This document shows, piece by piece, positions 1-8,898 of a stretch of DNA of 28,012 nucleotides. The position numbers and the translations under genes are program-made. The notes beneath the pieces are model-generated. The model was not told the origin of the DNA. It did no database searches and saw only the letters and a list, made by a program, of their open reading frames with translations. The stretch comes from CAZGSG01 sp964528095 (GTDB lineage Bacteria > Bacteroidota > Bacteroidia > Chitinophagales > Chitinophagaceae). How positions within the stretch are numbered: the first letter of the stretch is position 1; each line of letters begins with the position of its first letter. The stretch is taken from the NCBI GenBank assembly GCA_964528095.1, contig CAZGSG010000035.1, positions 1 through 28,012 on the forward strand, written 5' to 3'.

Positions 1-744
1 TTTATCATTAGTATAGTAACTGGAATTCCGTGCTTCGCGCAATTACATGCCCATAATGACTATGAGAAACCGAAGCCTTTTACTAATGCGTACGAGAATG
101 GTTTCGGTTCTATCGAAGTGGATATCTTTTTAAAGGATGGAAAACTGCTCGTGGCGCATGATACTTCGCAGTTTAGAGATGACCGCACCATTTCTTCACT
201 ATACCTGGATCCTGTCGATTCATTAATGAAAAAAGCGGGCAACAGGCCACTGCAATTAATGATCGATATTAAAACGGAAGCTGTGTCGTCTTTAAATGCG
301 TTAATAGAAAAATTTAGAGAATACCCGTCAATTACCGGAAGCGACAATATATCAATTGTGATCTCCGGGAACCGCCCTCCTCCTGAAAAGTTTAAGAACT
401 ATCCGTCTTATATTTTGTTTGATGGCCTGCTGCAATTAAACTATTCATCAGAAGCTTTGAAGCGCGTCCCCATGTTCAGCGATAATTTTAAAAACTATTC
501 TAAGTGGAATGGAAATGACACATTGCCGGATGCTGATAAAGCGCGCATAGTTTCCGCAATAAAAAAGGCGCATCAGTTCGGCAAAACGATCAGGTTCTGG
601 AATGCTCCTGATAACGTTAATGCCTGGCGAGAACTGATGCGCCTGAATGTCGACTGGATCAACACAGATCACGTAAAGGAATCTGCGCAGTTCATACAAG
701 CTCTTAATAGCTCGGATTCTGCAACAGGTAATCCTTCAAATTAG
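1..744 (+). CDS. Glycerophosphodiester phosphodiesterase / PI-PLC-like exported enzyme, 5' end missing
   Basis: The reading frame is open from base 1, so the start lies upstream of the window. The first visible residues (FIISIVTGIPCFAQ) look like the end of a signal peptide with cleavage after FAQ, so the enzyme is probably periplasmic or exported. The mature start has HAHNDYEKPKPF, then an acidic pair in SIEVD, then VAHD. This is the His / Glu-x-Asp / His-Asp pattern of the GDPD/PI-PLC TIM-barrel fold, which cleaves phosphodiester bonds of glycerophosphodiesters or phosphoinositides. WINTDH near the C-terminus fits the last barrel strand. About 247 residues are visible, near family size, so little is missing. 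Its 3' end overlaps the 3' end of the convergent susD gene by 41 bp (704-744). The fold is well supported; the substrate is unknown. Confidence 0.85.
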   Translation, partial: FIISIVTGIPCFAQLHAHNDYEKPKPFTNAYENGFGSIEVDIFLKDGKLLVAHDTSQFRDDRTISSLYLDPVDSLMKKAGNRPLQLMIDIKTEAVSSLNALIEKFREYPSITGSDNISIVISGNRPPPEKFKNYPSYILFDGLLQLNYSSEALKRVPMFSDNFKNYSKWNGNDTLPDADKARIVSAIKKAHQFGKTIRFWNAPDNVNAWRELMRLNVDWINTDHVKESAQFIQALNSSDSATGNPSN

Positions 745-2389
745 CCGCACCGTCTATTGCGGTTTGCGGTATAGGGAATATTCTTTTCTGTACATCTGCA
801 TTTGTCTTTTCTGTCCAAGTGCCTTCGTATTTTCCGAAACGGATCATATCTGTTCTTCTTACCATTTCCCAATAGAATTCAAAACCTCTTTCACGGAATA
901 ACAGGTCAAGATTAATAGTGGTCAATGGTTTCGCGGGTGTGGTCGCCGTTCTTGAAGCTCTCACGGTATTTACATCAGCAAGCGCGGTGGCGTCCCCTTT
1001 CCTCAGTTTTGCTTCAGCGCGCATCAGGTATACATCGGCCAGGCGAAGAATAATGATATCATGTTCGCCAAAATTTCTACCACTCACCGATGTTTTACTG
1101 AATTCATATTTTTCTACACGGTACCCTGTATTGTAATCACTACCGGGCACAGTGAAGTCGATATTCAATGTAAAGTCAACGGGTTTGGTTGGTTTGTTGC
1201 GGGTATCGTAAAAGAGCGGGCCTACTTTCATATTTCCATTCGCGCATTTTAAGAATACACCATTCTTCCTGATAAGACCGTATTGCAATCCCCTGAGTAT
1301 ACCACGGTTGATATTAAAATTCGCAGCAGGTACGCAAGAATCAGCAGGATTGGTATAGATGCCCAGGTTTTGTTTATAGAAACGGGGATCACCATCAGCG
1401 GGGTCAAGTGGCGCATTGGCCGCAACCCAGGTTTGATAAAAATCAGGAGTGATGCCCGGACCATCTGTACCATTGGCACCTGTATATGCGGGCAACGGAA
1501 ACTGATCACCCGAAATAGAGAAATACGCCATCCGGTTATGCCCATTCAGATCGGCTCGTTGATCTACCGCGAAGATCAATTCCTTATTCGTATGGTTATT
1601 GTCATTAAAAAGAGAAAAATAATCATTGGCCAATGCATAAGTACCCGAGTTGATGATCTTATCACAATACTCGATGACTTTATCCATGTCTTCGTTCTTG
1701 AAGGCGAAGGTCGGCGTATAAATATCACGATACACGGCAGCATTCAGGTATAAGCGTGCCAGTAAACCCCAAACCGCGGCTTTGGTAAGACGTCCCGGGC
1801 CGGTAGTGTTATCCAAAAGAGGTTCCACAGCGAGTAGTTCTGATTTGATATACTGTACCGCTTCCTCTCCCCTGATGATCTTCGATGTTTCACCCGGGCT
1901 TTCTTTTACAAATACAATACCCCAAAGATCCAGTGTCAGCAAAGCATAATACGCTTTCATTCCCCTTGCTTCAGCCAGGTATACTTTGGCATTGCCATCT
2001 CTATTATTAGGCAATTCATTCTGGGCCGTGATCGCCCTGGATATTGCCTGGGTTATAAATGTCCAGGTGCTTCTTACATTGGGATCGGTACTGATGGTTT
2101 CATGTTTGTGCAACTGCAGGTAAATTCCATTGTCACCCCAATCGGTACCACCCCGGTAAGGCAGGATGGCTTCATCTGTAGAAATTTCCTGTAAGGCAAA
2201 ATAATTAGTATGCAGGAATATATCCGGGAGCCTTGCATATACCGGTGCTATTATACCATCAGCGATCTGTTTATCTGTAAGTCCTGTACTGGAAGTCTCA
2301 TCCAGTATTTGCTCATTCAATTTTGTACAGCTATGCAACATGGCAACACTCACAAGGAGCAAGGTCAGGTATGCTAATTTCTTTTTCAT
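704..2389 (-). CDS. SusD/RagB-family nutrient-binding outer-membrane lipoprotein
   Basis: The 561-residue product starts with a lipoprotein signal peptide (MKKKLAYLTLLLVSVAMLHSC), with Cys21 as the lipidated residue. The SusD-type body contains tetratricopeptide-like helices (KVYLAEARGMKAYYALLTLDLWG, split around residues 135-160) and the C-terminal RagB/SusD region (IILRLADVYLMRAEAK and LLFRERGFEFYWE). SusD proteins sit on the cell surface as a lid over the SusC barrel and capture a glycan or other nutrient. The start lies 12 bp after the susC stop, so the two are an operon in the usual C-then-D order. No glycoside hydrolase, sulfatase or peptidase follows, so the substrate cannot be read from context. 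The nearest enzyme is the convergent GDPD-like gene, whose end it overlaps. Confidence 0.95.
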   Translation of the reverse strand: MKKKLAYLTLLLVSVAMLHSCTKLNEQILDETSSTGLTDKQIADGIIAPVYARLPDIFLHTNYFALQEISTDEAILPYRGGTDWGDNGIYLQLHKHETISTDPNVRSTWTFITQAISRAITAQNELPNNRDGNAKVYLAEARGMKAYYALLTLDLWGIVFVKESPGETSKIIRGEEAVQYIKSELLAVEPLLDNTTGPGRLTKAAVWGLLARLYLNAAVYRDIYTPTFAFKNEDMDKVIEYCDKIINSGTYALANDYFSLFNDNNHTNKELIFAVDQRADLNGHNRMAYFSISGDQFPLPAYTGANGTDGPGITPDFYQTWVAANAPLDPADGDPRFYKQNLGIYTNPADSCVPAANFNINRGILRGLQYGLIRKNGVFLKCANGNMKVGPLFYDTRNKPTKPVDFTLNIDFTVPGSDYNTGYRVEKYEFSKTSVSGRNFGEHDIIILRLADVYLMRAEAKLRKGDATALADVNTVRASRTATTPAKPLTTINLDLLFRERGFEFYWEMVRRTDMIRFGKYEGTWTEKTNADVQKRIFPIPQTAIDGAANLKDYLLQNPSY

Positions 2390-2401
2390 ATCTGGAATTT
2401 T

Positions 2402-5400
2402 TTAGAAGGAAACATTTAAACCGAAAATGAGTGATTTTGCTTTCGGGTAACTTAAATAATCGATACCATAGGAAGAAACTCCACCGATCGTTCTGTCGGT
2501 ATTAACCTCAGGATCATATCCATCATATTTAGTGGATACAAAAAGGTTTTGCCCCGTAACAGATACGCGTACGCCAGTCACCCATCTGTCAATCCCCAGT
2601 TTTTTGGTATTAACTGAATAACTCAGTGCAAGATTATTCAGACGCAGATAAGCTCCGTCTTTCAGGTACCTTGTACTCACCGGGGCTCCATTGTTTACAG
2701 ATTCTTCAGGTGATGCAAGAGCGGCCCTTGTCACATTTACGTTCTTCGATAATTTTAATTTATAGAAAGCGGCGTTTGCGGTATTGTCATAAATCTTATT
2801 TCCCGACACGCCGTTGAAGTTTGCAACAAGGTCGAATCCTTTAAAAGAACCGCTACCAAAGAAGCTGTACAGTACCTTGGGTAATGCCGTTCCGGCAGCA
2901 ATCCGGTCCTTATCTGTAATAACTCCATCCTTATCTATATCATTATACTTACTGAGACCAGCATTATCAAAACCAATCCATTCTTTCAGGAAAAAGGTAC
3001 CGATCGGTTGTCCGTTTATGTAGCCATTGATCGTAGCCGAAGTCAACCCAGAACCGGAAGCTGAGCCAGACTGTATAACTGAGTACGGCGAATTTTCTAC
3101 TTTATTTTTTATCAATGTAAGATTACCACCTATATTAAATACGAGGCCCCTGCTAAATTCTTTACGATAGTTCAGGTCTACTTCCACCCCTTTATTGGTA
3201 ATAGTCATATCTTTTATGTTGGTCCAGTATGTTCCAGCCGGTTGCACAGGATCGGCAGGTATTACCTCAAGCAGGATATTATCAGAAACTTTATTGAATA
3301 CATCTATCGAACCGGTCAGTGCTCCTTTCAGGAAACCAAAGTCCAATCCGAAATTGGTCTGCCTGGATACTTCCCATTGTATATCAGGGTTTGCCAAGCG
3401 CTGGTAGATCGTGCCCGCAGGATAGGGCGGTGCTGGTGTAAGCGGGTAACTTGAAGCAGCGGCCACCTGTGAGTTAAACAATGCCTGTGTTATTTTTGAA
3501 GGTATTTCCTGGTTGCCTGTCAAACCCCAGCCTGCTCTTAATTTTAGATTGCTAAAGCCTGCATTCTCCATGAATTTTTCTTCCGAGATCTTCCATCCTA
3601 CAGAGAAAGAAGGAAAATACCCGTACTTATTGTTGGATCCGAATTTAGAAGATCCATCAGCTCTGAAGTTTGCAGTAAGCAGGTATTTATTCGCATACTG
3701 GTAGTTGACACGTCCAAAGAATGATTGCAGCTCGTTGACTGTAGCAAACCCGCCCGGTCTGTTATTCACCAGCGTGAGTTCCTGGCCCAGTCCTGGATTA
3801 TAAATTGGCTCTACAGAGGAGATAGCGAACTTGTTAATACTGTAATTTCTTCCCTGTAAAAAGATCTTCTGGTAGGAATGTCCTGCCAGAACAGACACAT
3901 CATGTTGTTTTATTTTAAATGCATAGGTGATATAATTCTCGATCAGCGTATTCCTGTTTATGTTGTAATACGTTTCCAGGCGGCCGTCCCGTAATGGCAC
4001 TGCATTAGGCAATGCTTCAATGTCACGCGTAGATGTTGAATTGTCGATACCAAAATTCAGTTTATAAACAAGCCCCTTGATTATTTTAAGTGATGGAGAA
4101 ATGCTGCCGATCACCCTGTTAATGGTAGTTATATCCTTATCCAGGTTAAAATAGATCAGGGGGTTATTTATATTCTGGTATTGTGCAGGTTTGCCATTCG
4201 CATCATATGCCGCATACGTTGGGTTGTTTCCTATTACATCACCTATTATATTCTGTATGGGGGGACGGTTATTCTTGGTAGTGGCAAAACTCAAATTTGC
4301 ATCTACTGTCAACCTGTCTTCCAGGAAACGCTGTGTTGCATTGAACCTGCCCGAATACCTGTCGAGATTATTCGCTTTAATGATCCCTTCCTGTTTTTGC
4401 ATACCAAATGATGCGTAGTAGCTTAGCTTATTCGCTCCGCCACTTAATGCCACATTATAGTTTTGAGTCAGCGCGGTTCTTGTTACTACTTTTTGCCAAT
4501 CGGTAGAGCTACGCTGGTCATCCAGCACACCGCCCAGCTTTGGTACTTCCGTGCGAAACTCATCGGCAGAAAGTACATCCAGGGCTCTTGCCAATGTTGA
4601 AAAACCAACGCTTGATGAAACGGCAAGTGTTGAAACACCGGCTTTACCCTTACGGGTTGTAATAAGGATCACACCATTCGCGCCACGCGAACCATATATC
4701 GCAGTAGCTGATGCATCTTTCAATACATCGAACGATTCGATATCCTGGGCATTAATAAAATTTAATGGATCACCACCGCCGGTGCTTGAGTTATCAAGCG
4801 GCAAACCATCGACTACAAACAAAGGTGTACTACCGGTACGTACTCCACCAGGGCCCCTGATAGATATACCCAGTGTGCCGCCCGGTTCGCCACTCGCCGA
4901 TGTGACATTCACGCCAGCCACTTTGCCCTGTAACAATTGTTGCGGATTGTTGATGATCCCTCTGTTAAAAGATTCGCTTCGCAATGATTTTACTGCACCT
5001 GTAACATCCCTTTTATTTTGAGTACCATACCCTACCACCACCACCTGTGTAAGGTCGCCGGCGTTAGCCTGCAATGCAACATCCACCACGGCATTATTTC
5101 CAACAAGGACCTCCTGTGTAAGATAACCTACATAGCTGACCACAAGAACCGAAGTATTATCGGGTACCGTTATGGAATAAGCTCCTTTCGAGTCCGTTGA
5201 AGTGGCTTTTGCGCTGCCCTTTAAAGCAATGCTGGCGCCGGGTAAGGGATTACCGCTGGCCCCGTCAGTGACCGTACCATGTACGGTCTGCTCTATATTG
5301 ATGCTTTTTTTATCTCCCGGACCCTCTTTCGCAGAAGCAATCCCTGGATTTAAAAAACAAAAACCAATAAGTAGTGAGCAGAAAAGAAATGTAAGAGGAG

Positions 5401-5425
5401 GCTGTAAAAAATGAGTTTTACGCAT
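2402..5425 (-). CDS. SusC/RagA-family TonB-dependent outer-membrane transporter
   Basis: The 1007-residue protein has a signal peptide ending near GIASA (about residue 32). A carboxypeptidase-regulatory-like beta-sandwich follows (GTVTDGASGNPLPGASIALKG through VSYVGYLTQEV, about residues 48-125). Next is the SusC signature VVVVGYGTQNKRDVTGAVKSL, leading into the plug domain (ASATAIYGSRGANGVILITT, about residues 135-255), and then a long beta-barrel ending in the typical aromatic terminal strand (LIFGLNVSF). The family imports oligosaccharides and other large nutrients with TonB/ExbBD energy, capped by SusD. There is no extended N-terminal anti-sigma-interacting (STN) domain, which fits control by the adjacent divergent LacI-family regulator rather than by an ECF sigma/anti-sigma pair. 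It is the first gene of the susCD operon. Confidence 0.96.
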   Translation of the reverse strand: MRKTHFLQPPLTFLFCSLLIGFCFLNPGIASAKEGPGDKKSINIEQTVHGTVTDGASGNPLPGASIALKGSAKATSTDSKGAYSITVPDNTSVLVVSYVGYLTQEVLVGNNAVVDVALQANAGDLTQVVVVGYGTQNKRDVTGAVKSLRSESFNRGIINNPQQLLQGKVAGVNVTSASGEPGGTLGISIRGPGGVRTGSTPLFVVDGLPLDNSSTGGGDPLNFINAQDIESFDVLKDASATAIYGSRGANGVILITTRKGKAGVSTLAVSSSVGFSTLARALDVLSADEFRTEVPKLGGVLDDQRSSTDWQKVVTRTALTQNYNVALSGGANKLSYYASFGMQKQEGIIKANNLDRYSGRFNATQRFLEDRLTVDANLSFATTKNNRPPIQNIIGDVIGNNPTYAAYDANGKPAQYQNINNPLIYFNLDKDITTINRVIGSISPSLKIIKGLVYKLNFGIDNSTSTRDIEALPNAVPLRDGRLETYYNINRNTLIENYITYAFKIKQHDVSVLAGHSYQKIFLQGRNYSINKFAISSVEPIYNPGLGQELTLVNNRPGGFATVNELQSFFGRVNYQYANKYLLTANFRADGSSKFGSNNKYGYFPSFSVGWKISEEKFMENAGFSNLKLRAGWGLTGNQEIPSKITQALFNSQVAAASSYPLTPAPPYPAGTIYQRLANPDIQWEVSRQTNFGLDFGFLKGALTGSIDVFNKVSDNILLEVIPADPVQPAGTYWTNIKDMTITNKGVEVDLNYRKEFSRGLVFNIGGNLTLIKNKVENSPYSVIQSGSASGSGLTSATINGYINGQPIGTFFLKEWIGFDNAGLSKYNDIDKDGVITDKDRIAAGTALPKVLYSFFGSGSFKGFDLVANFNGVSGNKIYDNTANAAFYKLKLSKNVNVTRAALASPEESVNNGAPVSTRYLKDGAYLRLNNLALSYSVNTKKLGIDRWVTGVRVSVTGQNLFVSTKYDGYDPEVNTDRTIGGVSSYGIDYLSYPKAKSLIFGLNVSF

Positions 5426-5526
5426 TTGAAGTAGTTTAGGCTTTGGTTACAATGATAAGAAGACAGTATTATCGCATTCTTATCAGATTGTTACAAAAAT
5501 GCAATCGCGTACCTAAATTGAACTTT

Positions 5527-5560
5527 TTTGACAGATTGTTTCCATATTGCCCTATTTTTA
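5527..5560 (+). promoter_or_regulatory. Possible Bacteroidota-type promoter for the LacI-family gene
   Basis: TTTG at 5527-5530 and TATTTTTA at 5553-5560 resemble the Bacteroidota -33 (TTTG) and -7 (TAnnTTTG, 7 of 8 here) elements. The 22-bp gap is slightly longer than usual. The palindromic operator begins 5 bp downstream, where it could block initiation. This is a tentative call. Confidence 0.35.
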
Positions 5561-5564
5561 TTTA

Positions 5565-5578
5565 CGAAACCGTTTTCG
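5565..5578. promoter_or_regulatory. LacI-family operator in the susC-lacI divergent promoter region
   Basis: CGAAACCGTTTTCG is a near-perfect 14-bp palindrome (each arm matches the other at 6 of 7 positions) with the central CpG typical of LacI/CcpA-type operators. It lies 47 bp upstream of the LacI-family start codon and about 140 bp upstream of the susC start. Its position, just after a possible -7 box for the regulator, suggests autorepression together with control of susCD. The motif is seen directly; binding by this regulator is inferred. Confidence 0.7.
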
Positions 5579-5625
5579 CAATCATGCAGCTTTTTAGCCG
5601 CTTTAAGTAGTCTTACCAGCAAGCC

Positions 5626-6657
5626 ATGAAGAATATTAACATTAAAGAACTTGCAAAAGAATTGAACCTCTCGGTTTCCACGATTTCAAAAGCACTGCAT
5701 GGCAGCTATGAAATAAGTGAAGAAACAAAGCTGCGGGTAATGGAAACCGCAGCAAGGCTCAACTACGTGCCAAACCCCTACGCCAGCAGTTTACGTGGCC
5801 GTAAAACCAAAAATATAGGTGTGGTGATACCGGAAGTGGCGGATAGTTTTTTCTCACTCGCCATTAATGGCATAGAATCAATTGCCAAAGAAAAAGGTTA
5901 CCATGTATTGATCTGCCTGACGCATGAAAGTTTCGAAAATGAACAAACCATCTTAAAAGAATTCCAGGGTGGAAGAGTAGACGGCGTATTAATGTCAGTT
6001 TCAAGGGAAACCACGCAAAGCCAACATATCAACGACCTGATCGCCAACGGTGTGCCGCTGATTTTTTTTGATCGCATCTGCGAAGATGTTGATACTGCCA
6101 AGATCACCACCGATGATGCGGAGAGCGCCTATAAAGCAACCAGTCATTTGATAGAACAGGATTGTACACAGATCGCATTTATGGGAATATCTAAAAGTTT
6201 ATCCATCAGCAACAAAAGACTGGAAGGATATTTACGGGCCCTCGAGGAGAATAATATCAACGCGGATGAAAAAAATATAGTGCTCTGCACCAATGATGCC
6301 GGCCAGAACTATCAACTGACAAAAAAATTATTACAACAAAAAAACAGGCCTGATGGAATTGTTGCCTCCGTCGAAAAACTCACCACGCCCGTATACCAGG
6401 TTTGCGGAGAACTGAAAATAAAAATCCCCGGGGAACTAAAAGTGGTTTGCTTTTCCAATCTTGAAACAGCATCCATCCTAAACCCTTCTCTCAGCACCAT
6501 TACCCAGCCTGCTTTTGAAATGGGTAAAACAGCGGCTACGCTCCTCTTCAGATCATTGGAGAAACCATCTTTCAATCTCACAAAGGAAAGTATGGTCATT
6601 CCTTCTGCACTGGTTGTAAGAGGCTCAACAGAACTGCTCTCACGGCAGAAGAAATAA
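5626..6657 (+). CDS. LacI-family transcriptional regulator
   Basis: The 343-residue protein begins with a LacI helix-turn-helix (IKELAKELNLSVSTISKALHG, split across residues 5-25) and a hinge helix (LNYVPNPYASSLRG). A periplasmic-binding-protein-like effector domain follows, from NIGVVIPEVADSFFS to the C-terminus (TITQPAFEMGKTAATLL). Such proteins repress or activate sugar-uptake genes when a sugar or sugar phosphate binds the C-terminal domain. The gene is divergent from susCD with about 200 bp between the two starts. A LacI-type palindrome at 5565-5578 makes control of both transcription units likely. The ligand cannot be read from sequence. Length and domain order are normal for the family. 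Confidence 0.95.
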   Translation: MKNINIKELAKELNLSVSTISKALHGSYEISEETKLRVMETAARLNYVPNPYASSLRGRKTKNIGVVIPEVADSFFSLAINGIESIAKEKGYHVLICLTHESFENEQTILKEFQGGRVDGVLMSVSRETTQSQHINDLIANGVPLIFFDRICEDVDTAKITTDDAESAYKATSHLIEQDCTQIAFMGISKSLSISNKRLEGYLRALEENNINADEKNIVLCTNDAGQNYQLTKKLLQQKNRPDGIVASVEKLTTPVYQVCGELKIKIPGELKVVCFSNLETASILNPSLSTITQPAFEMGKTAATLLFRSLEKPSFNLTKESMVIPSALVVRGSTELLSRQKK

Positions 6658-6664
6658 GGAAGAT

Positions 6665-6914
6665 TTTTTTGATGATATAACACGGAGACCACGGAGAAAA
6701 ATGTATGATTCATTCTATTTGCAAATACCTCTATTACTGATCACCCCTATACTTTCAACTTTAAAATAAGGAAACACGGAATTGGCGGAGTCTGCCAATT
6801 CCGTGTTTCCTTATTTTAGAAATTAAATAGAGAGAGGATCAAAAATAAAAAGATCGTCAAATAGAAAGGTTGTCTGCTTTTTCTCCGTGGCCTCCGTGTT
6901 ATATCATCAAAAAA
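6665..6914. repeat. Nested inverted-repeat element (250 bp, MITE-like)
   Basis: The outer arms at 6665-6701 and 6878-6914 are 37 nt each and match as inverted repeats at 36 of 37 positions (they include ATAACACGGAG and CTCCGTGTTAT). Inside lies a second, perfect hairpin: 6762-6786 pairs with 6794-6818 (25 bp stem, 7-nt loop). The core ACACGGA recurs in both arms. No protein is encoded. The right arm runs into the upstream extension of the GMC reading frame, one reason for placing that start downstream at 7032. Related CCGTG-containing repeats occur at 14716-15139. It could be a non-autonomous mobile element, and the inner hairpin could also act as a bidirectional terminator. Confidence 0.85.
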
Positions 6915-7031
6915 CGCTTCCAACAACCATCTGCTATCAATTCATCCGTGCATCACAAACCAACTGCAAGAGCAAAAAAAGAAACAGGGAAATTATTTTT
7001 TAATTACTTTGGCATTAAATCAACTTGCTGT

Positions 7032-8780
7032 ATGGGAACTTTCCAGGTTAAAAAACAACCGAAAAAATATGATGCCGTAATCGTTGGATCCGGCGCTGGT
7101 GGCGGTATGGCAGCCTATATACTTGCAAATGCCGGTTTAAAAGTTTGTTTGATTGAAGCCGGTGAAATGTATGATCCGCAAAAAAATATCACGCAATTAA
7201 AAAATCCCTGGGATTCACCCAGACGCGGCGCTTCCACAAAATTTCGTCCCTTCGGCGATTTTGATGCCTGCTATTGGGGTTGGGAGATAGATGGTGAACC
7301 TTATACAAAAGCAGCAGGTACACAATGGGATTGGTGGCGCGCAAGAATGCTGGGCGGTCGTACCAATCACTGGGGAAGAATATCACTCCGGTTTGGTCCG
7401 CGTGATTTTAAAAGAAAAAGCATTGATGGTCTCGGTGATGACTGGCCGATCGGCTATGAAGATATCAAACCATTCTATGATCGCGTAGATAAACTGATCG
7501 GTGTATTTGGCACCAATGAAGGATTGGAAAATGACCCGGATGGTTTTTTCTTACCACCACCAAAACCAAGACTCCACGAGATGCTGATCAAAAGAGCTGC
7601 TACCACAGCCAATGTAAAAGTCATTCCTTCACGACTGTCTATTCTCACAAAAAAGATCGAGAGCACTACGGAACGCGGTGTTTGTTTTTATTGCCAGCAA
7701 TGCGGGCGCAACTGCAGTATTGCCAAAGCAGACTTTTCCTCTACCAATGTATTGATATATCCCGCTATGAAAACCGGCAACGTGGATGTATTACCCAATG
7801 CCATGGCAAGGGAAATACTCACTGATACAAATGGACTGGCAACAGGGGTATCCTATGTCAATAAAGAAGACATGATGGAATACCAGGTAAGCGGCCGCAC
7901 AGTTATTGTGGCTGCCAGTGCCTGTGAAAGCGCAAGATTATTATTGAATTCAAAATCACCCAGGCATCCGAACGGCCTGGCAAACAATAGTACTGTAGTA
8001 GGCAAATACCTGCATGATTCCACCGGCGCTTCAATGGGTGGTTACCTGCCACAGTTGCTTGGACGCAAAAGATATAACGAAGATGGTGTAGGCGGTATGC
8101 ATATCTATTCACCCTGGTGGCTCGATAATAAGAAACTGGATTTCCCCCGTGGTTATCATATTGAATACTCGGGCGGCATGGGTCAGCCATTGTATGGATT
8201 TGGTTTTGATATCGAAACACAAAATGGAAAGTTCATTGTAAAAGGAAAACAGAAAGAGTCTGGCGGTTATGGGGCTTCATTAAAAGAAGATTATCGGCAT
8301 TGGTTTGGCGCCCGGGTTAGCATGGCTGGCCGTGGTGAGGCACTCGCACTGGAAAGCAATCTATGTGAGATCGATCCGGGTGTGGTAGATAAATATGGCA
8401 TACCTGTATTGCGGTTCAATGTTAAATGGAGCGAGCATGAGATCAAACAGGCTAAACACATGAAAGAAACCTTCAAAGAGATCATGCATAATATGGGAGC
8501 GGTAGTCACCAGTGGCGGCAATGATGACGCGAGCAATGATTATGGTTTGAAACCACCAGGCAGGATCATTCATGAGGCCGGAACAGTACGCATGGGCAGT
8601 GATCCAAAACGTTCTGCATTGAACAAATGGAGCCAGGCGCATGATTGTAAGAATTTGTTTTGTGTAGATGGAGGACAGTTCGTTTCGCAGGCTGATAAAA
8701 ATATTACCTGGACAATACTGGCACTGAGTATGAGAGCAAGTGAATATATTATTGATGAGATGAAAAAGAATAATCTTTAA
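7032..8780 (+). CDS. GMC-family FAD-dependent oxidoreductase with Cys cluster (sugar/alcohol dehydrogenase type)
   Basis: The 582-residue protein has an FAD-binding Rossmann motif at residues 14-44 (VGSGAGGG, then LIEAG with Glu42). The C-terminal GMC region carries HEAGT (His514) and DKNITWTI (Asn557), at the positions of the usual His/Asn catalytic pair. Cys218, 221, 224 and 228 (CFYCQQCGRNC) include the C-x5-C-x3-C spacing I recall for the 3Fe-4S ligands of the FAD glucose dehydrogenase catalytic subunit. Electrons may therefore leave through an Fe-S cluster. I chose the ATG at 7032 because the frame further upstream only translates the repeat arm, and the Rossmann fold starts 13 residues later. 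The next gene encodes the matching small subunit. The substrate (a sugar, sugar acid or polyol) is unknown. Confidence 0.9.
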   Translation: MGTFQVKKQPKKYDAVIVGSGAGGGMAAYILANAGLKVCLIEAGEMYDPQKNITQLKNPWDSPRRGASTKFRPFGDFDACYWGWEIDGEPYTKAAGTQWDWWRARMLGGRTNHWGRISLRFGPRDFKRKSIDGLGDDWPIGYEDIKPFYDRVDKLIGVFGTNEGLENDPDGFFLPPPKPRLHEMLIKRAATTANVKVIPSRLSILTKKIESTTERGVCFYCQQCGRNCSIAKADFSSTNVLIYPAMKTGNVDVLPNAMAREILTDTNGLATGVSYVNKEDMMEYQVSGRTVIVAASACESARLLLNSKSPRHPNGLANNSTVVGKYLHDSTGASMGGYLPQLLGRKRYNEDGVGGMHIYSPWWLDNKKLDFPRGYHIEYSGGMGQPLYGFGFDIETQNGKFIVKGKQKESGGYGASLKEDYRHWFGARVSMAGRGEALALESNLCEIDPGVVDKYGIPVLRFNVKWSEHEIKQAKHMKETFKEIMHNMGAVVTSGGNDDASNDYGLKPPGRIIHEAGTVRMGSDPKRSALNKWSQAHDCKNLFCVDGGQFVSQADKNITWTILALSMRASEYIIDEMKKNNL

Positions 8781-8802
8781 ATAAGTTCGAAGTGCTGGGT
8801 TT

Positions 8803-8846
8803 AGGGTTCTTTAAAAAGAAACAGTCTTTACAATCTAAAGAACCCT
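8803..8846. repeat. Inverted repeat between the GMC and small-subunit genes
   Basis: AGGGTTCTTTA (8803-8813) pairs with TAAAGAACCCT (8836-8846), giving 11-bp arms and a 22-nt loop in the 118-bp gap between two genes that should form an operon. It could be an attenuator, an mRNA-processing or stability hairpin, or an operator. It has no U-tract directly after it, so a simple terminator is less likely. Confidence 0.5.
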
Positions 8847-8898
8847 GAACAGTGAAACAGGAACCCGGGATTTAACAACAATAAAAAACTGAACGTTT

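Noticed and set aside
1283..1753. 156-residue plus-strand frame inside susD
   Set aside because: Antisense shadow of a clearly coding gene, with no domain or ribosome-binding signal.
6870..7031. 54-residue N-terminal extension of the GMC reading frame
   Set aside because: It translates the right arm of the inverted repeat and a low-quality leader. The FAD motif begins 13 residues after the ATG at 7032, as is normal for the family.
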